Made by a program: the position numbers and the translations under genes
Shown: positions 43,408 to 51,708 of the stretch, in pieces
How positions within the stretch are numbered: the first letter of the stretch is position 1
Layout: every line of letters begins with the position of its first letter
NCBI GenBank assembly: GCA_963663665.2
Contig: CAXXKP010000001.1
Location: 744,001 to 808,000, forward strand
Direction: 5' to 3'
Origin: SABI01 sp963663665
GTDB lineage: Bacteria; Spirochaetota; Spirochaetia; Sphaerochaetales; Sphaerochaetaceae
DNA length: 64,000 nt
Notes under the pieces: model-generated
The model's input: only the letters and a program-made list of their open reading frames with translations
Told to the model about the DNA's origin: nothing
Database searches by the model: none

Positions 43408-44001
43408 TTAATCGTTATAAGAGACTCTCGATCTTAATGCTCTAGATAATGTGATTTTATCTGCATATTCAAGATCTCCACCAATTGGAAGACCAGAGGC
43501 TATTCTTGTGATATGTAACTCTTTTTCTTTCAGGAGATGGCGGAGATACATTGCTGTGGTATCTCCTTCTTCGGTTGGATTTGTTGCAATGATAATCTCT
43601 TTAAAATTCCCTTGATCTATTCGATTGATAAGCTTCTTGAAATCTAGATCGTTAGGTCCGATTCCATTAAGAGGAGAAAGAGCTCCTCCTAACACATGAA
43701 AAAGCCCGTTGTAAGCACCAGAATTACTTATAGTCAATACATCTTGAGGTTGTTCGACAACACACATAAGTGTAGAATCACGAGTTGAATCGGAACATAC
43801 TTCACAAGGGTCACTTTCACTGAAGCTATTACAAATGGAACAAGGGAAGATAACCTCTTGAATAGTTTCTATGGCATGAGAAAGTTGTTTGTTATATTCA
43901 CTATCACTCTGAATAAGATAATAAGCCAACCTAGATGCGCTTTTTTGTCCGATTCCAGGAAGCCTTGAAAGATGTTTTATTAATAGTTCAAGTGTTTTCA
44001 T
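43408..44001 (-). CDS. recR: Recombination protein RecR
   Basis: The 197-residue protein has an HhH region (LIKHLSRLPGIGQKSASRLAYYL), a four-Cys zinc finger (CSICNSF and CEVC, about residues 54-70) and a TOPRIM domain (VVEQPQDV; IATNPTEEGDTTAMYL). RecR forms a ring clamp and works with RecF and RecO at single-strand gaps. It is the last gene of the dnaX-ybaB-recR set, 7 bp after ybaB, a widely conserved order. Confidence 0.97.
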   Translation of the reverse strand: MKTLELLIKHLSRLPGIGQKSASRLAYYLIQSDSEYNKQLSHAIETIQEVIFPCSICNSFSESDPCEVCSDSTRDSTLMCVVEQPQDVLTISNSGAYNGLFHVLGGALSPLNGIGPNDLDFKKLINRIDQGNFKEIIIATNPTEEGDTTAMYLRHLLKEKELHITRIASGLPIGGDLEYADKITLSRALRSRVSYND

Positions 44002-44008
44002 AAAATGA

Positions 44009-44314
44009 TTACCCTTTGAATGAAGTTGGGATGTTCATATTACCGGCCATTCCCATAGCTTCTTTTTTTAGTATTTCTTGTACTTCTGCCACTGCAGCAT
44101 TAAAAGCAGAGGCTATGAGAACTTCAAGGGTCTTAGGATCCATGGGATCAATAATATCTTTATCAATATGAAGACTCAGAACTTCCATTCTCCCATTAAT
44201 GGTAATCTCTACCATTCCAGCACCACTAGTACCAGTACACTTAATCGTATCGAGTTTAGTTTGCATTGTTTGTTGAATGTTTTGCATGTTCTTTAATAAA
44301 TCAAATGGGTTCAT
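44009..44314 (-). CDS. YbaB/EbfC family nucleoid-associated protein
   Basis: The 101-residue protein starts MNPFDLLKNMQNIQQTMQ and has VEITINGRMEVLSLHIDKDII, typical of YbaB/EbfC DNA-binding dimers. In Borrelia, EbfC binds DNA broadly and affects expression. It lies between dnaX and recR, 12 bp after dnaX, the common arrangement in bacteria. Confidence 0.95.
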   Translation of the reverse strand: MNPFDLLKNMQNIQQTMQTKLDTIKCTGTSGAGMVEITINGRMEVLSLHIDKDIIDPMDPKTLEVLIASAFNAAVAEVQEILKKEAMGMAGNMNIPTSFKG

Positions 44315-44326
44315 ATGGGTTCTTCC

Positions 44327-45940
44327 TTAATGGGACAAAATCTCTCCACGAAACAGGGAGGCTATGTTTGAAACAATGTCATCAGATGAGTCTTGTTTTT
44401 CAATTTCTACTTTCTTTTCTACTTCAAATACAAGCTTACCGTTGAACCCAGAGTGTTGTAAGAAAATTTCTGCTAATCTAGAACTATGTTCTTGTGCTTG
44501 ATTTTTTGCATATTCAGATGAGAATATAACAGTGAGAAGATTCTTCACATATTCAACTGCAATAACTTGATGAAGGAGCATGCCAACTGCATCCCGTTGT
44601 TCAGCTAATTGCTGGCTCATCTCGCGAATGAGAGGCATGTTTATCTCTTTCTCTTCAATTTCTATTGTATCTGGATGGTTTGCTATTGTTTTTTCTATTT
44701 CTTCTTGTAGTTTCTCTGGTTCTTGAGATTTTTCTGCTTTTATAGCTACTGGAGGAGAATAGGGTTTTTCTTTTTGTAAGATTGGTATTACAGTGTTCTC
44801 TGTAAGGCCGAGTTTAAGGTCTTGAATATGTTTTACAAGTCGGGTTGAAGACATCATCTGTTTAAGAGTCATAAGTCTGCTTACAGCAAGTTCGAGTTCA
44901 AAACGAGGATCAAGTGAATATCTCACATCTTTGTAGAGCTGAAGAAACATCTGAAGAGCTGCTTCAACTTGTTCCTCATTGTAGGTCTCAATCACATCTC
45001 TATTAAGTGAAGAAAGTTGCATTCCTAATATCGATTCGTTGACGATATTTCTTTTTATAAGGAGGACGACTCTCAAATATGAGGCAATATCTTTAATGCA
45101 TTGTTCTACAGAGATCCCAGAAATGAGGAGCTCTTCAAGTAGCAACATACTTTGTTTTGATTCATCATGAATAATATGAGTCATTAAGGTGTTGATTGAA
45201 TCAACCCCTGTTATTCCGAGTTTCTGCAAAATTCCGTCTAGTGTAATATTCCCATCACTGAATGAGAGAACTTGATCAAATAAGGTGTAGGCATCTCTCA
45301 TTGAGCCTGTTGATTCTTTTGCTATCCAAAATAAAGCTTCATCCTCTGCGTGGATTCCTAATTCCTCAATGGTCGCTTTAAGAACATTTTTAATTGTCTC
45401 AAGTGGAATGAGCTGGAAATGAAATTGTTGGCACCGACTTCTTATAGTTGCTGGTACTTTGTGGGTCTCCGTTGTTGCAAAGATAAAGAGAACATATGAA
45501 GGAGGCTCTTCTATTGTTTTTAATAGTGCATTGAATGCGCTTCCACTGAGCATGTGTACTTCATCTATGATATAAATTTTATAGCGACTGCTTTGTGGGG
45601 GAAAGAGTACTTCGTCTTTTATAATTCTTACATCATTAACTGAGGTATTACTCGCTCCATCGATTTCAATAACATCTGTTGAGTTTCCGGAAGTGATTTC
45701 TCTACATGAAGAGCATACTCCACAAGGGTACGGGGTTGGTCCTTTTTCGCAGTTTAAGGCTTTTGCGAGGATTCGGGCTGAGGATGTTTTCCCAACTCCG
45801 CGAGGGCCACTGAAGAGATATGCATGAGCAACACGATTTTGTTCAATAGAGTTTTTTATGGTTGATACAACAAATTCTTGACCGACTAACGTGTCGAATA
45901 CCTGTGGCCTTTTCTTTGTCGCTGTTACTTCGTATGCCAT
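44327..45940 (-). CDS. dnaX: DNA polymerase III gamma/tau subunit
   Basis: The product is the clamp-loader ATPase, 537 residues from the ATG at 45940. That start has AGGAGA 9 bp upstream and opens MAYEVTATKKRPQVFDTLVGQ; an in-frame extension to 45976 lacks such a site. Walker A GPRGVGKTSSARILAKALNC, a four-Cys zinc module (CEKGPTPYPCGVCSSC), IDGASNTSVNDVR and the sensor-1 text FIFATTETHKVP are present. The C-terminal part (residues about 380-537) is charged and poorly conserved, as in tau. It follows the SRP RNA on the same strand. Confidence 0.97.
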   Translation of the reverse strand: MAYEVTATKKRPQVFDTLVGQEFVVSTIKNSIEQNRVAHAYLFSGPRGVGKTSSARILAKALNCEKGPTPYPCGVCSSCREITSGNSTDVIEIDGASNTSVNDVRIIKDEVLFPPQSSRYKIYIIDEVHMLSGSAFNALLKTIEEPPSYVLFIFATTETHKVPATIRSRCQQFHFQLIPLETIKNVLKATIEELGIHAEDEALFWIAKESTGSMRDAYTLFDQVLSFSDGNITLDGILQKLGITGVDSINTLMTHIIHDESKQSMLLLEELLISGISVEQCIKDIASYLRVVLLIKRNIVNESILGMQLSSLNRDVIETYNEEQVEAALQMFLQLYKDVRYSLDPRFELELAVSRLMTLKQMMSSTRLVKHIQDLKLGLTENTVIPILQKEKPYSPPVAIKAEKSQEPEKLQEEIEKTIANHPDTIEIEEKEINMPLIREMSQQLAEQRDAVGMLLHQVIAVEYVKNLLTVIFSSEYAKNQAQEHSSRLAEIFLQHSGFNGKLVFEVEKKVEIEKQDSSDDIVSNIASLFRGEILSH

Positions 45941-46001
45941 AATATTTTCTCCTAAACGCACCTGAAATAGTATCATACACTCTTAAAGGAGAAAAGAAAA
46001 A

Positions 46002-46124
46002 CCCCCTTAGGTGAGATACATCACCTGTATCTCATCATTTGTTCACTTACCGCTGCTACCTTCCGGTCCTGACGGGGTTGGGTGAAAAACAATAGCACAG
46101 AATATATCATCAACACCAAGGGGG
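46002..46124 (-). ncRNA. ffs: Signal recognition particle RNA (4.5S/SRP RNA)
   Basis: On the minus strand the conserved apical hairpin of bacterial SRP RNA is present: GTCAGGACCGGAAGGTAGCAGC, split here as GTCAGGACCGGAAGG then TAGCAGCGG. The ends CCCCCTTGGTG (46114-46124) and CACCTAAGGGGG (46002-46013) pair with one bulge, and TTTTTCTTTTC follows as terminator. A local hairpin GAGATACA/TGTATCTC lies near the 3' end, so mature ends may be shorter than given. The RNA binds Ffh to target membrane proteins. Confidence 0.88.
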
Positions 46125-46128
46125 AAAA

Positions 46129-46216
46129 CGGAGAGAGAGGGATTCGAACCCTCGGAGCCCGGTTAGAGCTCACACCCCTTCCAAGGGTGCACCTTCGACC
46201 ACTCGGACATCTCTCC
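46129..46216 (-). tRNA. tRNA-Ser (anticodon GGA)
   Basis: The 88-nt cloverleaf has acceptor GGAGAGA/TCTCTCC, a loop TTGGAAG in a CACCC/GGGTG anticodon stem giving anticodon GGA, the long variable arm of serine tRNAs, the T-loop GGTTCGAATCC, and discriminator G. CCA is not encoded. Confidence 0.95.
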
Positions 46217-46241
46217 AGAGATGTATACTTTAAGGAAGAAG

Positions 46242-46329
46242 CGGAGAGAGAGGGATTCGAACCCTCGGTACCAACTAGTGATACAACGGATTTCGAATCC
46301 GTCTCCTTCGACCTCTCGGACATCTCTCC
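46242..46329 (-). tRNA. tRNA-Ser (anticodon CGA)
   Basis: The 88-nt serine tRNA has acceptor GGAGAGA/TCTCTCC, anticodon stem ACGGA/TCCGT with loop TTCGAAA (anticodon CGA, codon UCG), a long variable arm and discriminator G. CCA is not encoded. Confidence 0.95.
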
Positions 46330-46349
46330 ATCGTCATTAAGGCGATTTG

Positions 46350-46423
46350 TGTAGCCAAGAGGATTCGAACCTCCGACCTCCAGATCCGCAATCTGATGCT
46401 CTATCCAGCTGAGCTATGGCTAC
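46350..46423 (-). tRNA. tRNA-Arg (anticodon GCG)
   Basis: The 74-nt tRNA has acceptor GTAGCCA/TGGCTAC, a D-arm AGCTCAGCTGGATAGAGC, anticodon stem TCAGA/TCTGG with loop TTGCGGA giving GCG, and T-arm GGAGGTTCGAATCCTCT. It reads arginine codons CGC and CGU. Most bacteria use an ACG (inosine) tRNA for these codons. CCA is not encoded. Confidence 0.9.
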
Positions 46424-46460
46424 AAGGTCCCCTTCACTGAAGTGAGACTGAAAATTAATA

Positions 46461-46547
46461 CGGAGAAGGGGGGATTCGAACCCCCGGTACCGTTACCAGT
46501 ACAACTCCTTAGCAGGGAGCCCGATTCGACCGCTCTCGCACCTCTCC
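46461..46547 (-). tRNA. tRNA-Ser (anticodon GCT)
   Basis: The 87-nt serine tRNA has anticodon loop CTGCTAA (anticodon GCT, codons AGC/AGU) in a GCTCC/GGAGT stem, a long variable arm, acceptor GGAGAGG paired with CTTCTCC through one G-U, and discriminator G. Confidence 0.95.
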
Positions 46548-46587
46548 AAGGAAAAAAATGATTAAAAAGCTCAGATGAAAAAAATAT

Positions 46588-46672
46588 CGGAGAGAGAGGG
46601 ATTCGAACCCCCGGAAACTCGCGCCTCAACGGTTTTCAAGACCGCCTCCTTCGACCACTCGGACATCTCTCC
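46588..46672 (-). tRNA. tRNA-Ser (anticodon TGA)
   Basis: The 85-nt serine tRNA has anticodon loop CTTGAAA (anticodon TGA, codons UCA and wobble) in a GCGGT/ACCGT stem, acceptor GGAGAGA/TCTCTCC, a long variable arm and discriminator G. It is the first tRNA after the promoter. Confidence 0.95.
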
Positions 46673-46686
46673 AATTCAGGATTCAA

Positions 46687-46716
46687 ACTATAGTAAGAAC
46701 GATGGGTCTTTGTCAA
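46687..46716 (-). promoter_or_regulatory. Promoter of the tRNA-SRP RNA-dnaX unit
   Basis: Minus-strand TTGACA (46711-46716) and TATAGT (46687-46692) are 18 bp apart, and the first tRNA begins 15 bp after the -10 box. No other convincing promoter was seen before dnaX. Confidence 0.75.
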
Positions 46717-46838
46717 GTAAATGGGATAAACTAGACATGTTCTATCCTTCTTTTTTGTAAAGTAGATTCTTTTATGTAACTTATATTCTTATAAATAAGT
46801 TCCACAGGTGTTATTAGTCTTTTAATCTTCCCCTTACC

Positions 46839-46866
46839 TTGACAATTTGGGGTAACCTATTAATGA
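46839..46866 (+). promoter_or_regulatory. Putative promoter of the M28 peptidase gene
   Basis: TTGACA (46839-46844) and TAATGA (46861-46866), 16 bp apart, lie 20 bp before the start codon. The remaining part of the 46673-46885 gap holds only the divergent tRNA promoter. Confidence 0.45.
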
Positions 46867-46885
46867 TAAGTAAGCAGGAGATGGT

Positions 46886-48142
46886 ATGGCAAAAGCAAAG
46901 ATGCAGAAATTACGAGCCTTCAAAATGGCGGAGCAAGCGATTCAGAGAACCAAAGAAATTATTGATTTCTTTGGCCCTCGTCTCGTTGGAAACGAATCAA
47001 CAGCAAAAGCATCTCAACATCTGTATGATTCCTTTAGTCCCTACTGTGATAGTGTACATAAAGATAATTTCTCTTTGCATCCAGAAGCCTTTCTTTCATG
47101 GATTAAGATTATGGTATCAATCTATTTCGTGAGTCTTATATTAATGTATCTTTCTCAACCTCTATTTTCCTTTCTCGCTCTTTCTGCTGGGATTGTTATT
47201 ATGGTCAGAGAATTCTTTTTTTATTATGAGATGATAGATCCTTTATTCCCTAAAAAGGAGGGGCACAATATATATGGCGTGATTGAACCGAAAGGGGAGG
47301 CAACTAATACTTTTGTTTATAGTGGTCACCATGATAGTGCAAAGGTTTTTACGTTCTTTTCGGGGAACCAGCACTCGTATGTTCTTAAGGTGTTTGGGGC
47401 TTTAGGGAGTTACTTGTTTTTAACTATTTTATCTTTTATAGATAGTATAAGGCAAATAGTAGATGGTTCACTTTTTTCAATAACCTTTCCACCTGTTGTT
47501 TTCTTTATACTCCTAATCTTTTCTACTGCTGCTTTCTATATTGTCAGAATGTTATGGTTCTTTACAGGAAAAGAAGTCTCTCCTGGAGCTGGTGATAATC
47601 TAATTGCCTCAACGATTGGAGTGGAACTTGCTTCCTATTTTCATCATGAGAAAGAAGGAGGAAATCCTCTAGAGCATACTCGTCTTGTTTTTGCAAGTTT
47701 TGATGGAGAAGAAGCTGGATTACGAGGAAGTCGAAATTTCTATACAACTCATAAAGAGGATGGTTTGTTTGCTGGAAAGACTTATAATTTCAATGTTGAT
47801 TGCTTATTTGATCACGAACATATTGGATTCCTTACGAGTGATATTAATAATAGAATTCAGCTTTCTCAGAGTATGGCCACAGAGTGTGTTGAGATTGCAG
47901 GTTCCATGGGTTATGAAGCACATAGTAAGAAGATTGCATTCCTCACAGGAGGAACTGATGCCGCTGAAGCCGCAAAAATTGGAATTGAGAGCACTACTCT
48001 TATTGCAATGCCTTGGACCAATAGCACTCGTAGTAATGTATATCACACACCACTAGACACTGTGGAAGCAATTGATGAGAAAGCAGTTGAGCAAACAATT
48101 TCTATAGCAATCAAATACATCGAACGTCTAGATAAAAAATAG
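46886..48142 (+). CDS. Membrane-associated M28 family zinc peptidase
   Basis: The 418-residue protein has an M28 aminopeptidase fold interrupted by hydrophobic segments. Zinc-ligand segments are YSGHHDSAKV, GAGDNLIAS, FASFDGEEAGLRGS (catalytic Glu and ligand), NVDCLFD and YHTPLDTVEA. Two pairs of membrane helices lie at about residues 75-115 and 168-233, so the peptidase is probably attached to the membrane. There is no signal peptide. The start is ATG 46886 with AGGAGATG upstream. Substrate is unknown. Confidence 0.9.
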   Translation: MAKAKMQKLRAFKMAEQAIQRTKEIIDFFGPRLVGNESTAKASQHLYDSFSPYCDSVHKDNFSLHPEAFLSWIKIMVSIYFVSLILMYLSQPLFSFLALSAGIVIMVREFFFYYEMIDPLFPKKEGHNIYGVIEPKGEATNTFVYSGHHDSAKVFTFFSGNQHSYVLKVFGALGSYLFLTILSFIDSIRQIVDGSLFSITFPPVVFFILLIFSTAAFYIVRMLWFFTGKEVSPGAGDNLIASTIGVELASYFHHEKEGGNPLEHTRLVFASFDGEEAGLRGSRNFYTTHKEDGLFAGKTYNFNVDCLFDHEHIGFLTSDINNRIQLSQSMATECVEIAGSMGYEAHSKKIAFLTGGTDAAEAAKIGIESTTLIAMPWTNSTRSNVYHTPLDTVEAIDEKAVEQTISIAIKYIERLDKK

Positions 48143-48194
48143 CATCGCTTAAAATAAGAATAGAGTGCCAAAGAACCTTCTACCGAGGAATAAT

Positions 48195-48800
48195 CTAGTT
48201 GAAGGTAATATCTCCTTGTGCAAGGTTAATTAGCTCTTTTTGTATCATATCTTTGTGATGGTTTTCACAGGTATAGGTGATGGTTATTTCACTTAAGAAT
48301 TTAGTTTCTATCTCTTTTTGATAAGGAGTGAGGAAAAGCATTACTTTATCATAAATGTGATATGGGATTGTGAACGTAAAAGAATAGGTTTCAATAAGCT
48401 CTTCACTTTTTATTGATTGCACAACCTTTTGAGCAGTTTCTGTATAAGCTTTTACAAGTCCACCAGTTCCTAATAAAGTTCCTCCAAAATACCTAATAAC
48501 ACATACAATAATATTGGTAAGATTACTTCCTTTTACAACCTCAAAGACAGGGCGACCTGCTGTGTTTTTAGGTTCTTTATCATCGCTAAAGCTGATAAAT
48601 TCTCCTTTTTTTCCTACAATTGCTGCATGAACAACATGGTTTGCCGCAGTGTGTTCTTTTTTTACATCTCGTACAATTTCTTTCACTTGATCAATGGAAT
48701 CAATATATTGTCCAAGGCCAATAAAGCGAGATTTTTTTATTTCAATTTCACAGGTTTGTGTTTCTGTTGGGTATCTCATAGATAGGTAAGAGTGTACCAT
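48195..48800 (-). CDS. YigZ/IMPACT family protein
   Basis: The 201-residue protein shows the UPF0029/IMPACT N-terminal domain: EIEIKKSRFIG, HTAANHVVHAAIVG, SDDKEPKNTAGRPVFEVV, and IVCVIRYFGGTLLGTGGLVKAYTE, then a C-terminal ferredoxin-like domain. Family members are linked to translation control in eukaryotes; the bacterial role is not defined. It starts 12 bp after deoD and is likely co-transcribed. ATG at codon 8 is an alternative start. Confidence 0.92.
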   Translation of the reverse strand: MVHSYLSMRYPTETQTCEIEIKKSRFIGLGQYIDSIDQVKEIVRDVKKEHTAANHVVHAAIVGKKGEFISFSDDKEPKNTAGRPVFEVVKGSNLTNIIVCVIRYFGGTLLGTGGLVKAYTETAQKVVQSIKSEELIETYSFTFTIPYHIYDKVMLFLTPYQKEIETKFLSEITITYTCENHHKDMIQKELINLAQGDITFN

Positions 48801-48812
48801 ACCTCATGAGAT

Positions 48813-49529
48813 TTACGAAATAGCAACTTCTAACCCTAATGTTATCATCTCAAGAAGAGATTGTTCTCTCTCATTAGAACTCATCCTTCCTTCGCTAAAA
48901 ATAAGGTCACTTACTGTGAGTAAGCACATAGCCTCAGCTCTTCCAACTTGAGCTGTTAAAAAAAGTGAAGCAGCTTCCATTTCTACTGCTAACACACCCA
49001 TTTCTTTCCACACTGTGAGAGATTGATTCTTTCTCAGTGAGTAGAATACATCACTAGAGAGAACTGTTCCAATATGAAGTTTGTGATTTTTTTGTAGAGC
49101 CTTCTGGTATGCGGTTTGCAATAAATAGAATGATGCAGCTGGGGTTATAGTTCCTGGAATCTGTAGTTGGCTTTTATAATCAGTATCATAGCAAGCTGCG
49201 GTAACCCCAATAAGATCACCTAGTTTAAGATTCTCTTGAAGTGCTCCAGCAGAACCTATTCGAATCAATCTTTTTACTTTATAGGAATGGATTAATTCAT
49301 ATGCATATATTCCCATAGAAGGGCCTCCCATTCCTGTCCCTTGCACAGAAACTCTTACTCCCTTGTAAATTCCTGTATATCCAAGGATTCCTCGCACTTT
49401 TGTGTACATAACAACATCTCTTAAGAAATTTTCTGCTATGAATTTAGCTCTTTGTGGGTCTCCTGGAAGTAGAATGGTTTCTGCAATATCTCCGGCGACA
49501 GCACTATTGTGGACGGTTGGTGTTTGCAT
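48813..49529 (-). CDS. deoD: Purine-nucleoside phosphorylase DeoD type
   Basis: The 238-residue enzyme is the hexameric, high-specificity type that cleaves purine (deoxy)nucleosides with phosphate. LLPGDPQRAKFIAENFL is the N-terminal phosphate-binding signature, and GVLAVEMEAASLF carries the ribose-binding Met-Glu. It diverges from the nucleoside hydrolase gene. A second, unrelated-class phosphorylase is encoded at 58.5 kb. Confidence 0.96.
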   Translation of the reverse strand: MQTPTVHNSAVAGDIAETILLPGDPQRAKFIAENFLRDVVMYTKVRGILGYTGIYKGVRVSVQGTGMGGPSMGIYAYELIHSYKVKRLIRIGSAGALQENLKLGDLIGVTAACYDTDYKSQLQIPGTITPAASFYLLQTAYQKALQKNHKLHIGTVLSSDVFYSLRKNQSLTVWKEMGVLAVEMEAASLFLTAQVGRAEAMCLLTVSDLIFSEGRMSSNEREQSLLEMITLGLEVAIS

Positions 49530-49595
49530 AACAAGTTTCTCCTTCTTATATAGTATACAGCAAATATATTCCTTTTAAAGATGATGGTTAGCGAA

Positions 49596-49620
49596 CCTTC
49601 TATATACGTTGATTAGAAGG
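49596..49620. promoter_or_regulatory. Dyad in the deoD/nucleoside hydrolase divergent region
   Basis: CCTTCTA (49596-49602) and TAGAAGG (49614-49620) are perfect 7-bp arms with an 11-bp spacer, centrally placed between the two divergent starts. An operator is possible. Confidence 0.4.
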
Positions 49621-49667
49621 AATTCATATGAGATACTCATATCCGTAGTTGAAAGAGGAGAGCTGTT

Positions 49668-50585
49668 TTGGTAGAGAAAATAATACTTGATGTCGATACT
49701 GGGCACGATGATATGGTCGCAATTATTATGGCTTCTGGGTTACAAGAAATTGAAATAATGGGAATTGTCGCTGTTGCGGGTAATCAAGTAGTAGAAAAAA
49801 CCCTTGCTAATACACTTAATGTCTGTAATCTTATTGGAGAAAAAGCTCCTATATTTAAAGGAATGGATCGTCCCATGTTAAGAGAAAGGATTGTAGCTGG
49901 TTCTATACATGGAGAAAGTGGATTAGATGGACCTCTTTTTTCCCCTCATAAAAGATGTGAAGAGCCAATGAGAGGAGTAGATTTTATAATTGAGACGGTT
50001 CTTGCATATCCTCATGAAATAACCTTGGTACCAACAGGACCTTTAACAGATATTGCTATGGCTTTTCTCCTTGAACCTCGCCTTCCTTCTTTAGTCAAAA
50101 AAGTTGTATTGATGGGAGGTTCTCTTGGGAAGGGGAATAGAACCGCATATGCTGAGTTTAATATTTTTGCAGATGGGGAGGCCGCCTCAATCGTCTTTAA
50201 TAGTGGAGCTCCTCTTGTGATGATGGGTCTTGATGTTACCTTGCAAGTTGTACTTGATGCACAAAAGGGTGAACACTATAAGAAGTTTACCTCTTTATCA
50301 GTGACGATGTTTAATGAATCAATGAGCCATTATATTGAAGCGTGCAGAATGTACGGTAGTGAGTACCCTGCAATGCATGATCCATGCTGCATTGCTTACG
50401 TTGCAGATCCTACAATCTTTGAATTTGAACAACATACTATCCACGTTGAATTGACTGATAAAGAAAAATATGGAAAGACTTCATCAATTCCATTAGACAA
50501 TAAAAAGATTGTGAATGTTGGTATTAAGGCTGACATTTCAAAATTCTGGTCATTGTTAGATAGAGCTTTTGCAACTCTTCCCTAA
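49668..50585 (+). CDS. Inosine-uridine-type nucleoside hydrolase
   Basis: The 305-residue protein starts with DVDTGHDDMVAI, the calcium-binding DxDxGxDD motif of N-ribohydrolases, and has LVPTGPLTDIA and MGGSLGKGNRTAYAEFNI, followed by MHDPCCIAY with a metal-binding Asp. It hydrolyses nucleosides to base and ribose. The start is TTG 49668 with GAGGAG seven bases upstream. It belongs with the nucleoside-salvage genes around it. Confidence 0.93.
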   Translation: MVEKIILDVDTGHDDMVAIIMASGLQEIEIMGIVAVAGNQVVEKTLANTLNVCNLIGEKAPIFKGMDRPMLRERIVAGSIHGESGLDGPLFSPHKRCEEPMRGVDFIIETVLAYPHEITLVPTGPLTDIAMAFLLEPRLPSLVKKVVLMGGSLGKGNRTAYAEFNIFADGEAASIVFNSGAPLVMMGLDVTLQVVLDAQKGEHYKKFTSLSVTMFNESMSHYIEACRMYGSEYPAMHDPCCIAYVADPTIFEFEQHTIHVELTDKEKYGKTSSIPLDNKKIVNVGIKADISKFWSLLDRAFATLP

Positions 50586-50625
50586 ATTGCGCATTAAAGA
50601 TCTTAAGAAAGCTACTTATAGATGA

Positions 50626-50668
50626 AAAGACCTGCTTGAACTATCTAGGTCCTGCAGGTCTTTATTTT
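50626..50668. terminator. Terminator between convergent nucleoside hydrolase and NUDIX genes
   Basis: AAAGACCTGC (50626-50635) pairs perfectly with GCAGGTCTTT (50654-50663), and TATTTT follows. A/T runs flank both sides, so it could serve both directions. Confidence 0.7.
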
Positions 50669-50687
50669 AGAGAGTATGCTTTTCTAA

Positions 50688-51593
50688 CTATTTTACATCA
50701 ATATTATGAGAAAGCATCTTTTCTCCATCAAAGATGAATACTCCTTCCACTTCTTTCCCTTCAAGGGCTAGAGGTAACCAGAGGGGATCATCTTCCCACA
50801 TCTTGTCATATGGGAGAGACGCAACATCACACCAGAAGGGTTCTGCCTCATCAGTTTCTTTCATTATTCCTGTGTGTTCATATGCAAAGAAAATATACCC
50901 TCTCATTTTTAAGCCATCAGTGAATTGGAAGTTAAGTCTTCCTTTGAATGTAACAGAGGGGACACTAATTCCTGTTTCTTCTGTTATTTCTCTCATTGCA
51001 GCTTCAACAGCGGTTTCTCCATCTTCTATATGCCCACCTGGAGCATTAACAAGACCTTTTCCAAGACCTGTTTTCTTGTTGATTAATAAAACTTTATCCT
51101 TATCAAAAAGATAGGTAAGGACTGCAGTTTCTGTTGGTTCCCATTCATCCCAATCAATTTGGTTTACATCATTATAATCACTCTCTTCTATAGTAATAGG
51201 AGCCTTTTCTTCTTTTTCTTCTTCACTGAAGAGTTCTGGGTGTGCATCGTGGTAACAAGAGTCACACAGATTGTCATCAAAATTAAGAATTTGTGTTGTG
51301 TTAAGTTTTGTTTTACAAGAGGCACAACTTGTTCTGAAAAGAAGTATCCTTTTCCTAAATGGATATGCAACACCCACAGTAATAAGGAGCCCAACGATTG
51401 CGAGGTAATGTGGCCATCCTCTACTTAAAATTATAACAATAAAGACTTGCCAAAGCATCGCTAATACGGCAATGATAAGAGTTGCAAAGCGTTTTTTGTA
51501 GCTTCTGGGTGTATGTTTTCGTTGCATCATGTTTAAAACAAGAATTGCAATGAGAAACCAAAGATAGTTATTTGCGATTGTTTCGAGTATCAT
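50688..51593 (-). CDS. Membrane-anchored zinc-ribbon NUDIX hydrolase
   Basis: The 301-residue protein has three parts. Residues about 1-90 contain three hydrophobic helices. Next is a four-Cys zinc ribbon (CASC and CDSC, about residues 94-117). A NUDIX domain occupies about 150-301 with the full box starting GGHIEDGETAVEAAMREITE. NUDIX enzymes cleave nucleoside diphosphates linked to another group; this one resembles MutT/8-oxo-dGTPase types, with the substrate unproven. The membrane-zinc-NUDIX fusion is unusual. Confidence 0.87.
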   Translation of the reverse strand: MILETIANNYLWFLIAILVLNMMQRKHTPRSYKKRFATLIIAVLAMLWQVFIVIILSRGWPHYLAIVGLLITVGVAYPFRKRILLFRTSCASCKTKLNTTQILNFDDNLCDSCYHDAHPELFSEEEKEEKAPITIEESDYNDVNQIDWDEWEPTETAVLTYLFDKDKVLLINKKTGLGKGLVNAPGGHIEDGETAVEAAMREITEETGISVPSVTFKGRLNFQFTDGLKMRGYIFFAYEHTGIMKETDEAEPFWCDVASLPYDKMWEDDPLWLPLALEGKEVEGVFIFDGEKMLSHNIDVK

Positions 51594-51708
51594 AAGGTTG
51601 ACATTAGCCTGTTTGATAGGAAAAAATCAAGTAAAATATCCTACCAGAACTGAATAAATTAAGATATGATAGGCTTACGAGATGAGTCTGTGGAGGGACA
51701 AAACTGAT

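Noticed and set aside
46021..46354. Open frames across the tRNA and SRP RNA genes on both strands
   Set aside because: They overlap well-formed tRNA cloverleaves and the SRP RNA. Their translations only reflect repeated serine tRNA sequence.
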